Below, piece after piece: positions 1 to 4,548 of a stretch of DNA of 7,109 bases; positions within the stretch are counted from its first letter, which is position 1; the number at the start of each line of letters is the position of its first letter. The translations under genes were made by a program, and so were the position numbers. The DNA lies in contig CALZFY010000098.1 in NCBI GenBank assembly GCA_945786935.1, positions 1 through 7,109 of the forward strand, read 5' to 3'. The DNA comes from HGM12587 sp945786935 (GTDB lineage: Bacteria > Bacillota > Clostridia > Lachnospirales > Lachnospiraceae). The notes under the pieces were generated by a model. That model did no database searches. It saw only the letters and a program-made list of their open reading frames with translations, and was not told the DNA's origin.

Positions 1-84
1 AGCCTCTCTTGATTTCTCCAACTGGCTTGTGAAAATCGGGATTTTCACCCCTTCACCCCCAAACCATGTAAAATATCCTATCAT
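1..84 (-). pseudogene. Headless prepilin fragment (5'-truncated pilin cassette), runs off the window's left edge
   Basis: Read on the minus strand, positions 42 down to 1 encode IPIFTSQLEKSREA. This is the segment that follows the hydrophobic helix in clostridial type IV prepilins; the intact prepilin of this window has IPIFTGQLEKSREATD at the same place. Upstream of the I codon the homology stops. Instead of KGFTLAELLIVVAIV the open frame reads GYFTWFGGEGVK back to an ATG at 84-82, and there is a stop at 108-106. No Shine-Dalgarno precedes that ATG. The prepilin-peptidase site and the helix needed for assembly are therefore missing. Codons differ from the right-hand pilin (atc ccg att ttc versus att cca att ttt), so it is not a fresh duplicate. 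The rest of the gene lies outside the window. It may be a silent cassette or a remnant cut by insertion of the recombinase element. Confidence 0.7.
29..48. repeat. Perfect 8-bp palindrome at the pilin breakpoint
   Basis: GTGAAAAT (29-36) and ATTTTCAC (41-48) are perfect inverted arms around CGGG. On the minus strand, the ATTTTCAC-side half encodes the native pilin residues I-F-T, while the other half lies where pilin homology ends. Read as a tyrosine-recombinase core site it would be two 7-bp arms around a 6-bp spacer. That use is inference; there is no second copy in the window. Confidence 0.5.
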
Positions 85-105
85 ACACAAGGAGGATTTT
101 ACATG
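65..105 (+). promoter_or_regulatory. Inverted repeat enclosing the recombinase ribosome-binding site and start codon
   Basis: CATGTAAAAT (65-74) is a perfect reverse complement of ATTTTACATG (96-105), and the right arm contains the recombinase ATG (103). The 21-nt loop carries the Shine-Dalgarno AAGGAGG (89-95). CCT (77-79) can extend the stem by pairing with AGG (93-95) across a 2-nt bulge. If the mRNA begins upstream of 65, this hairpin would hide the start codon and part of the Shine-Dalgarno. It could instead be a binding site for the recombinase near its own gene. No promoter could be assigned in the short upstream sequence. Confidence 0.5.
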
Positions 106-1278
106 TTATTACAAAAGTTAAAAAGCATATTTTTCATCCCCTCAATATCCATTGGAGAAGAGCAGTCGCCGGGACAGTCCATTCTTTTAGAAGAATTATT
201 AGAACAATGGCATTCCCACATATTAAAAGAAGCAACTTTTTCTCTTGGTACGATGAACAATTATAGTTCTGTAATTAAAACCATAAAATGCATGCCTATC
301 TCCAAGATGCCCATTGAGACAATTGATACCCATGACTTGCAGATTGTCTTTGACAGTCTGGTTACCGGATATGTTCGTCTGGACGGTACGTTTGTTTCAG
401 GCTACAGTCATTCCCATATTCTGGCATTTTCTGCAGTTCTTCAGGGAGCGTTTCGCTATGCAGTTTATCCATGTAAAATGATACAGGAAAATCCAATGCA
501 GCAGGTGATACTGCCAAGAGGGAAAGGGGAGTCGGAGATTTTTTATTCAAATAAGATGCCGGAACAGGAACAAAAGGCTCTCACGGATAGTCAGTTTCAT
601 TCGATTGTGAAATTTTTGGAGGAAAGAAACAATCCGGCGTTGCTGCCCATTGAAATTGCATATTATACAGGGCTCAGGCTGGGAGAGGTGTGTGCATTGT
701 TATGGGAGGACGTCAATTTGCAGGAACAGTATATGGTCATTCGAAGGTCAGTCATGATGAATCGCCTGGAAAATAATCGACTGGAGTTCTCCACTACGAA
801 GCGGAATAAAGTGAGATATGTGTATTTTGGCAATGCATTGAAGGAAATTCTTGTGAAAGCGAAAGAGGAGCAGGAGGAACAAAGGCAGAGACTGGGGAAA
901 GCTTATAAGTCCAATTATTATGAGCAGGTAGCAGTGAATCAGCAGTTGCATTTTCCACTATATACAAGAACCGAAACGGAACAGTTGCCGGATTCCTTTC
1001 AAAAAATCAATATGGTCTGTCTGCGTCCGGATGGGGCGTATGAAAGCAGGCGGACAGTTAGCAGTGTCTGTTCCCGTCTAAAGGAACAGTTGCCCGGCAT
1101 GGAACATTTTCATTTTCATATGTTGCGGCACACCTATACCTGCAATCTTTTGCGGGCCGGTGCACGACCAAAAGATGTTCAGGAACTTTTGGGGCACAAT
1201 GATATCAATACAACGATGAATGTGTATGCACATTCGGATAAAGAGGAAATCAAGAGAATTGTAGAAATGCTGGAGTGA
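103..1278 (+). CDS. Tyrosine recombinase / phage-type integrase
   Basis: A 391-residue site-specific recombinase that would cut and rejoin DNA through a 3'-phosphotyrosine. Residues ~27-140 form the helical SAM-like core-binding domain and ~155-391 the catalytic domain. The full catalytic set is visible: R192 in TGLRLGE, K233 in TTKRNK, H339 and R342 in HMLRH, H365 in LLGHND and the nucleophile Y375 in MNVYAH. Nothing suggests inactivation. The ATG is fixed by AAGGAGG seven bases upstream. The first ~25 residues (MLLQKLKSIFFIP...) are unusual for this family and carry no recognisable arm-binding domain. There is no excisionase, relaxase or phage gene nearby. Instead it lies between an inverted pilin fragment on the left and an intact prepilin on the right, so a DNA-rearranging role at pilin genes is as plausible as being the remnant of an integrative element. 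Family assignment is firm; target is inference. Confidence 0.95.
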   Translation: MLLQKLKSIFFIPSISIGEEQSPGQSILLEELLEQWHSHILKEATFSLGTMNNYSSVIKTIKCMPISKMPIETIDTHDLQIVFDSLVTGYVRLDGTFVSGYSHSHILAFSAVLQGAFRYAVYPCKMIQENPMQQVILPRGKGESEIFYSNKMPEQEQKALTDSQFHSIVKFLEERNNPALLPIEIAYYTGLRLGEVCALLWEDVNLQEQYMVIRRSVMMNRLENNRLEFSTTKRNKVRYVYFGNALKEILVKAKEEQEEQRQRLGKAYKSNYYEQVAVNQQLHFPLYTRTETEQLPDSFQKINMVCLRPDGAYESRRTVSSVCSRLKEQLPGMEHFHFHMLRHTYTCNLLRAGARPKDVQELLGHNDINTTMNVYAHSDKEEIKRIVEMLE

Positions 1279-1388
1279 CAATGGTAAGGATAGAGAATAG
1301 TCTCTCTTGCTCATGTATTTTAGAAACTGGACTTATTAGATCTATTCTTTTGTAGATGGAATTGCCGAAACCCAAGTATGATTTGAAG

Positions 1389-1417
1389 TTGTGGTTTTAT
1401 CTTGTATGTGGTATTCT
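1389..1417 (+). promoter_or_regulatory. Candidate promoter for the prepilin gene
   Basis: TTGTGG (1389-1394), a 17-bp spacer and TATTCT (1412-1417), with a TG dinucleotide one base before the -10 (extended -10). The -35 is poor and the -10 matches consensus at 4 of 6. It is the best sigma-A-like site I see in 1279-1471. Transcripts would start near 1424 and carry two tiny ORFs before the pilin: ATG-AAT-TAG at 1434 and a nine-codon ORF at 1462. Confidence 0.3.
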
Positions 1418-1471
1418 GATTCAGAAAGGAAAAATGAATTAGCAACATCATAAAGGCTAATATGAAAATTT

Positions 1472-2365
1472 TTGTTGAGCAAAATGAGTGAAAAAAGAGA
1501 GATAAAAGGTTTTACTTTGGCTGAACTTCTAATAGTCGTTGCGATAGTATCTGTTCTTGTGGCAATAGGAATTCCAATTTTTACCGGTCAGCTTGAAAAG
1601 AGTAGAGAAGCAACTGATATAGCAAATATTCGTGCACAGTATGCAGAAGTGATTGCTGAGGCAATTTTAACTGGAGAAGATGTGAATATCAATGGCGAAA
1701 GAATTGGTAAAATAGTCCTTAAGCAAAAACAAGATGATTGGAATACAAGTACTATTAAAGAGAGCATAGATTCTATAGCTAATGTGGAAGGAAATCCCAA
1801 TATGCCGCAAGCGGGTGGAAGCGCTTGGGTTGAGTATAAGGATGGAAAAGTTACGATTCATTACAGTTTAGGGAAAAACAGTAATGCTGTTACTGCTTTT
1901 ACAAGTATTTCTAAAATACCTAATAAAGCTTTGAGAGATGTATTTTCTTCAGGTACGATTGTTGGGGGTGTGTATTTACAAAACGATTCTAATTTAACAA
2001 ACTATCTACAAGAGAAAGGAATTACAGATTTTACAAAGATGGCTATGAGTAGTCGCGGTGTGGGTAAAAATGCAAGTGAGCCTCAGGATGAGTATGCGAG
2101 TGTATATTCAGAACTTGGCATTAGTTACAATTCTAGTGATCGACTGATTAGTGTTTCGCAGACGGATTCACCTCCTGTTTCAAAAGAAACGGCAACTTTT
2201 ACTCAGTTACTTTACACTTGGGACGCAAAAAATAAAACATATACGTTACGAGCAACTAGGGAGGTTACAGGAGTCATTGTGGGGCTAAATGCAGGAAATA
2301 ATGTATTTACCATTCAAAAAATTGATAAAATAAGTAATTCTACAGAATGGATCCTTAATAAATAA
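1472..2365 (+). CDS. Type IV pilin-like prepilin (N-terminal cleavage/methylation motif)
   Basis: A secreted pilin-type subunit. The leader ends at KG|FTLAE, the prepilin-peptidase site, with the conserved Glu at mature position 5. A ~20-residue hydrophobic helix follows (FTLAELLIVVAIVSVLVAI), then IPIFTGQLEKSREATD and a ~250-residue Ser/Thr/Asn-rich globular part. The fold of that part I do not recognise. Counting from TTG 1472 gives 297 residues; from ATG 1484 gives 293 with a nine-residue leader (MSEKREIKG). Neither start has a convincing Shine-Dalgarno. The only good one, AAAGG at 1452-1456, serves ATG 1462, which is out of frame and stops at 1489-1491. Deleting one T from the T5 tract 1469-1473 would join that ATG in frame. 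No pilus ATPase, platform protein or peptidase gene lies in the window, so assembly must depend on machinery elsewhere. The gene is AT-rich compared with the right half of the window. A weak terminator follows. Confidence 0.88.
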   Translation: MLSKMSEKREIKGFTLAELLIVVAIVSVLVAIGIPIFTGQLEKSREATDIANIRAQYAEVIAEAILTGEDVNINGERIGKIVLKQKQDDWNTSTIKESIDSIANVEGNPNMPQAGGSAWVEYKDGKVTIHYSLGKNSNAVTAFTSISKIPNKALRDVFSSGTIVGGVYLQNDSNLTNYLQEKGITDFTKMAMSSRGVGKNASEPQDEYASVYSELGISYNSSDRLISVSQTDSPPVSKETATFTQLLYTWDAKNKTYTLRATREVTGVIVGLNAGNNVFTIQKIDKISNSTEWILNK

Positions 2366-2370
2366 TATGT

Positions 2371-2404
2371 TTATATTGTTTGATGAACAATATAATTTGT
2401 TAGT
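2371..2404 (+). terminator. Weak hairpin terminator after the prepilin gene
   Basis: TTATATTGTT (2371-2380) pairs with AACAATATAA (2386-2395) as a 10-bp stem around TGATG, five bases after the stop codon, followed by TTTGTTAG. The stem has only two G-C pairs and the T-run is short and broken, so termination may be inefficient. Confidence 0.45.
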
Positions 2405-2573
2405 CATTGATAAAATTGGACAAAGGACAAAGAATTACAGTTGCTAAACATTTCTCAAACACAGCTTGCTGAAATTACCCAATTTGGTTATAATTTCAAT
2501 ATCCATGGGAAGTGTTTTTTGCCGACAATCAGATCCAATGCAGATTTATTGAATGACTACAACGGAATTTCTG

Positions 2574-2598
2574 AGGACAGGGGACACTTCTCTGTCCT
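2574..2598 (+). repeat. Palindromic GGACA...TGTCC repeat, copy 1; also terminator-like
   Basis: An 11-bp stem (2574-2584 with 2588-2598, including two G-T pairs) around a 3-nt loop. GGACAGG and TCTCTGTCC are its ends. It is followed on the plus strand by TTTTCTTGCTTTTTGTTTTT, so it could stop plus-strand transcription. The same ends recur at 3079-3100, and a related inverted copy lies at 2755-2778. Confidence 0.65.
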
Positions 2599-2685
2599 AG
2601 TTTTCTTGCTTTTTGTTTTTGTATCAGGTACGGTGGCTTTCCAAAATGAACCATCAGTGCTACAATTCTATATTTCTATTGTCAT

Positions 2686-2979
2686 TCACCATATCAATAT
2701 TTCTATATTTATTTCTGGAAATCTTAATTCGTTGATTCCAATTTTACGAATAAAGACAGAGAACCGTCCCCCTTGTCCTTCGACAACGGATTGATCTGCT
2801 TCGCAAAATAATGTTCCATTTTCAGGGGTTATGCCCCATTTCCCTGTGTAGTCTTTAGGAAAATTACCACTATCCCGAGCAATCACAACAAAAACACTAT
2901 AATTTTTACCATTCTCCATTTTTGACGGAAATTGTACCGTTCCATCATTTACAGCATTTGCCAATACAGATTCCTTCAT
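2686..2979 (-). CDS. Small hypothetical protein, probably a truncated gene
   Basis: A 97-residue ORF with ATG at 2979-2977 and a credible Shine-Dalgarno (AAAGGGGA, five bases before the ATG on the minus strand). I do not recognise the family. Residues 1-~65 look like genuine protein (mixed hydrophobic and polar with a GKNYSVFVVIARD strand-like segment and GKWGITPENG). From GQGGRFSVF onwards the sequence is encoded by an inverted copy of the palindromic repeat (2755-2778). The last ~20 residues (RKIGINELRFPEINIEILIW) look like random AT-rich translation. I infer that the original 3' end was lost when the repeat arrived or a deletion occurred. No signal peptide, membrane segment or catalytic motif is visible. 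It stands alone, opposite in strand to every other intact gene here, and is bracketed by repeat copies at 2574 and 3078. A relationship to pilin C-terminal parts is possible but unsupported. Confidence 0.5.
   Translation of the reverse strand: MKESVLANAVNDGTVQFPSKMENGKNYSVFVVIARDSGNFPKDYTGKWGITPENGTLFCEADQSVVEGQGGRFSVFIRKIGINELRFPEINIEILIW
2755..2778 (-). repeat. Palindromic repeat, copy 2, inverted, inside the small minus-strand ORF
   Basis: Read on the minus strand it begins GGACAAGGGGGAC and ends GGTTCTCTGTC. This aligns with copy 1 (GGACAGGGGAC...TTCTCTGTC) except for two single-base gaps and two substitutions. It encodes EGQGGRFSV of the 97-residue ORF. Confidence 0.55.
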
Positions 2980-3077
2980 ATTGTTCCCCTTTGTATCATA
3001 TTGCGATTTATATACTGTTTATGCTCTGTTTAAATAGCATATTTTAGATTTTGGTATTGATTTCAGATATAATTTGA

Positions 3078-3101
3078 GGGACAGGTGATGGTCTCTGTCC
3101 C
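3078..3101 (+). repeat. Palindromic GGACA...TGTCC repeat, copy 3
   Basis: GGGACAG (3078-3084) and CTGTCCC (3095-3101) are perfect 7-bp inverted arms around a 10-nt loop. GGACAGG and TCTCTGTCC at its ends are identical to copy 1. A further TTGTCCCT at 3121-3128 can also pair with AGGGACAA-type sequence at 3077-3083. No T-run follows, so it is unlikely to be a plus-strand terminator. Confidence 0.6.
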
Positions 3102-3137
3102 GGTCCTCACACCTCACAACTTGTCCCTATAAAAAGA

Positions 3138-3166
3138 TTGAGATATCCTTATTATTATGTTAATAT
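3138..3166 (+). promoter_or_regulatory. Candidate sigma-A promoter for the Rpn-like gene
   Basis: TTGAGA (5 of 6 to consensus), a 17-bp spacer and TAATAT (4 of 6). Transcription would start near 3173, leaving a ~170-nt leader that contains all three complementary segments at 3283-3340. A weaker alternative is TTGAGA at 3250-3255 with TAGTTT at 3274-3279. It would remove or clip the first segment. Confidence 0.45.
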
Positions 3167-3282
3167 GTCAGTAAGCAAAGTTTCTTAAACCCATTATATC
3201 AAAAGTGGGGAATTCAATTCATTCTATTTGCAGAGTAATATCTGTGTCTTTGAGAAATTCATGCTTAATCCCATAGTTTAGC

Positions 3283-3340
3283 GGAAGTTCTCGAAGCTAC
3301 TGCAAATGTGAACTTCCAAAAATTTTATAAGGAGGTTCAC
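3283..3340 (+). promoter_or_regulatory. Possible translational switch: two mutually exclusive helices at the ribosome-binding site
   Basis: Segment A GGAAGTTC (3283-3290) is a perfect complement of GAACTTCC (3310-3317, segment B). Segment B extended to GTGAACTTCC (3308-3317) pairs over ten bases, with one G-U, with GGAGGTTCAC (3331-3340, segment C). C contains the Shine-Dalgarno GGAGG of the Rpn-like gene and ends one base before its ATG. A:B leaves the site free; B:C buries it. Nothing shows what would choose between them, and no known riboswitch core is recognised. Confidence 0.55.
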
Positions 3341-3341
3341 G

Positions 3342-4214
3342 ATGAACGAAGAGTCAAAGGAAAAGACTACACTTCAATGGCATCCGGCATTTTATGCGGG
3401 GATCCAGATCGAACTTGCAGAAGAAGCTCATCACTTAAGTTTTGAAAATGAGCATCAGTTAGGAACGAAACCTAAAGAAATCGATGTGTTGATCATCAAA
3501 AAAGACCTTGGGGTGTCTATCAGAAAAAATATTGGGAGAATATTTAGAAAATACAACATTATTGAGTACAAATCTCCCGAAGATTATCTGAGCATTGATG
3601 ATTTCTATAAGGTTTATGGATATGCATGTTTCTACAAATCAGATACAAGTACCGTAAATGATATCAAGGTAGATGAGATTACGATTTCATTTGTCACAAA
3701 GTGTTACCCAAGGAAAGTTATCAAACACTTGGAAAAAGAACAGCATCTTGAAGTTTGTAAGCAGGGAAGAGGAATTTATTATGTATATGGAGAACGGTTT
3801 CCGATACAATTTATTATAACATCGCAATTGCCGAAGGAGATGAATTTCTGGCTCCATCATCTGACAAATGATTTAAAGAAAGTAGAAGAAGCGGAAAACT
3901 TGCTAAGAGAATATAAAAATTACAAGGATGATAATTTACATCAGTCGTTAATGGATATCATTGTTCAGGCAAACAAAGAAGTATTTAAGGAGGCGAGAGG
4001 AATGTGTCAGGCATTGTATGAACTCATGGAAGATGAGATAAAGGAAAGAGAAGAAGTGGCAGAAAAAAATGGGGAGAAACGAGGTGAAGCTCGTGGAGAG
4101 GCGAGAGGAAAGCAAAATGCATTTCTTGAAATGGTCCGTGATGGCTTTATTACGGAGCAGGAAGCAGCAAAACGCCTGAATATGACAGAAGCAGAAATAT
4201 TGAAACTTTTGTAA
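3342..4214 (+). CDS. Rpn-like PD-(D/E)XK nuclease family protein
   Basis: A 290-residue protein of the Rpn / transposase-like PD-(D/E)XK group, often mislabelled in databases. The nuclease core is residues ~15-120. D48 in KEIDVLII and E75-Y76-K77 in NIIEYKSPEDY form the D...ExK catalytic signature, followed by the usual DFYKVYGYACFYK helix. A middle region (~120-215) leads into MCQALYELMEDEIKERE and a charged, repetitive tail (EKRGEARGEARGK). It ends in a small helical module with GFITEQEAAKRLNMTEAEILKLL. The catalytic residues are intact. The ATG follows AAGGAGG (3329-3335). Members known in E. coli are DNA endonucleases linked to recombination and anti-phage activity. Here the gene stands alone with its own candidate promoter, structured leader and strong terminator. 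Family placement is firm; substrate and role are inferred. An internal start at codon 221 is described separately. Confidence 0.85.
   Translation: MNEESKEKTTLQWHPAFYAGIQIELAEEAHHLSFENEHQLGTKPKEIDVLIIKKDLGVSIRKNIGRIFRKYNIIEYKSPEDYLSIDDFYKVYGYACFYKSDTSTVNDIKVDEITISFVTKCYPRKVIKHLEKEQHLEVCKQGRGIYYVYGERFPIQFIITSQLPKEMNFWLHHLTNDLKKVEEAENLLREYKNYKDDNLHQSLMDIIVQANKEVFKEARGMCQALYELMEDEIKEREEVAEKNGEKRGEARGEARGKQNAFLEMVRDGFITEQEAAKRLNMTEAEILKLL
4002..4214 (+). CDS. Candidate intragenic small protein (C-terminal part of the Rpn-like protein, possible antitoxin)
   Basis: Within the Rpn-like gene, AAGGAGG (3987-3993) stands eight bases before an in-frame ATG at 4002 (codon M221). This is as good a translation start as that of the full gene. 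It would yield a 70-residue protein: MCQALYELMEDEIKERE, the charged GEARGEARGK linker and the terminal helical module, with no nuclease residues. In E. coli Rpn nucleases, the C-terminal domain is made as a separate small protein from inside the gene and blocks the toxicity of the full protein. The same layout here suggests a self-contained toxin-antitoxin or anti-phage unit. Caution: AAG GAG simply encodes Lys-Glu, a frequent pair, so the match can be partly chance. No internal promoter was identified. Confidence 0.5.
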   Translation: MCQALYELMEDEIKEREEVAEKNGEKRGEARGEARGKQNAFLEMVRDGFITEQEAAKRLNMTEAEILKLL

Positions 4215-4224
4215 GGTTAAAAAT

Positions 4225-4271
4225 AAGACACCATCATATTCATACTTTATTGATGTGATGGTGTCTTTTTT
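4225..4271 (+). terminator. Strong rho-independent terminator after the Rpn-like gene
   Basis: AAGACACCATCA (4225-4236) pairs perfectly with TGATGGTGTCTT (4256-4267). The helix can continue for up to four more weak pairs, and a T6 run (4266-4271) follows. It lies ten bases after the stop codon. The A-rich left flank may allow some function in the opposite direction. Confidence 0.9.
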
Positions 4272-4342
4272 ATTGAACAAAATATCATAGACTCATAATA
4301 AACCAACTCGTAAGTCTGATTTTTGCAAAAAGAGAGAATGAT

Positions 4343-4486
4343 ATGTTTTATTGTCGAGAAGAAGAACTTCAGGCCATGAACCGGCGATATGATAAAGGAA
4401 GGTTTGAGTGTATTGTAATATATGGAAGACGACGTGTGGGAAAAACGGTTCTGATTAACGAATTCTGCAAGGGAAAGCCTACAATA
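4343..4486 (+). pseudogene. 5' remnant of a P-loop (archaeal-type AAA) ATPase gene
   Basis: The first 48 codons match the start of the Walker-type ATPases common in Clostridia and Bacteroidetes. They run MFYCREEELQAMN..., a strand FECIVIYG, Walker A GRRRVGKT (residues 28-35), then LINEFCKGKPTI. Intact members are several hundred residues with Walker B, sensor and a C-terminal nuclease-like domain; all of that is missing. After codon 48 the frame stays open until 4660, but with unrelated residues over the promoter and the start of the LytTR gene. The Shine-Dalgarno is weak (AGAGAG). I infer a deletion or insertion that joined this ATPase start to the LytTR promoter region around 4486-4493. Confidence 0.75.
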
Positions 4487-4492
4487 GCCCAC

Positions 4493-4521
4493 TTGTCCAT
4501 GTTTCTGTATTTTGCTATAAT
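4493..4521 (+). promoter_or_regulatory. Extended -10 promoter for the LytTR-PAS gene
   Basis: TTGTCC (4493-4498), a 17-bp spacer and a perfect TATAAT (4516-4521) preceded by TGC (extended -10). The start would be near 4528, giving a ~20-nt leader with GGGAGGG (4535-4541). It begins within about ten bases of the ATPase breakpoint. Confidence 0.7.
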
Positions 4522-4548
4522 TCACAATATGAATGGGAGGGCTAAAGC

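Larger units (their letters stand above)
2366..2685. other. Non-coding stretch after the prepilin gene
   Basis: It contains the weak hairpin at 2371-2395 and the first palindromic repeat at 2574-2598. The plus-strand frame from 2414 is open and starts in a way that loosely recalls a helix-turn-helix (LLNISQTQLAEITQFGYN). It has no ribosome-binding site, no Met start, and reads through the repeat into sequence antisense to the 2686-2979 ORF. I take it as a decayed remnant at best. Confidence 0.5.
2980..3341. other. Intergenic region between divergent genes
   Basis: It carries the leader of the minus-strand ORF, repeat copy 3 (3078-3101), a candidate promoter (3138-3166) and the leader of the Rpn-like gene with alternative helices (3283-3340). 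There is also a short direct repeat CCTCAC at 3105-3110 and 3112-3117. No further gene is seen. Confidence 0.6.

Noticed and set aside
29..48. Similarity of the palindrome (minus strand GTGAAAATCCCG) to the R64 shufflon repeat core, recalled as GTGCCAATCCGG
   Set aside because: Nine of twelve matches over so short a stretch, from memory, in a distant phylum and without a second copy in the window, is not evidence of relationship.
2..121. Plus-strand open frame from the window edge overlapping the recombinase start (39 codons)
   Set aside because: Positions 1-42 are better explained as the opposite strand of a pilin fragment, and the plus-strand peptide (NWLVKIGIFTPSPPNHV) resembles nothing I know.
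1292..1305. Possible terminator hairpin AGAGA/TCTCT after the recombinase
   Set aside because: Only five pairs, weak and without a T-run.
2441..2794. Plus-strand ORF starting at TTG, with a loosely helix-turn-helix-like beginning
   Set aside because: No ribosome-binding site. It runs through a hairpin repeat and then antisense to the better-supported ORF at 2686-2979.
3250..3279. Alternative promoter TTGAGA-N18-TAGTTT near the Rpn-like gene
   Set aside because: The -10 matches consensus at only three positions and the transcript would lose part of the paired leader. The site at 3138-3166 is better.
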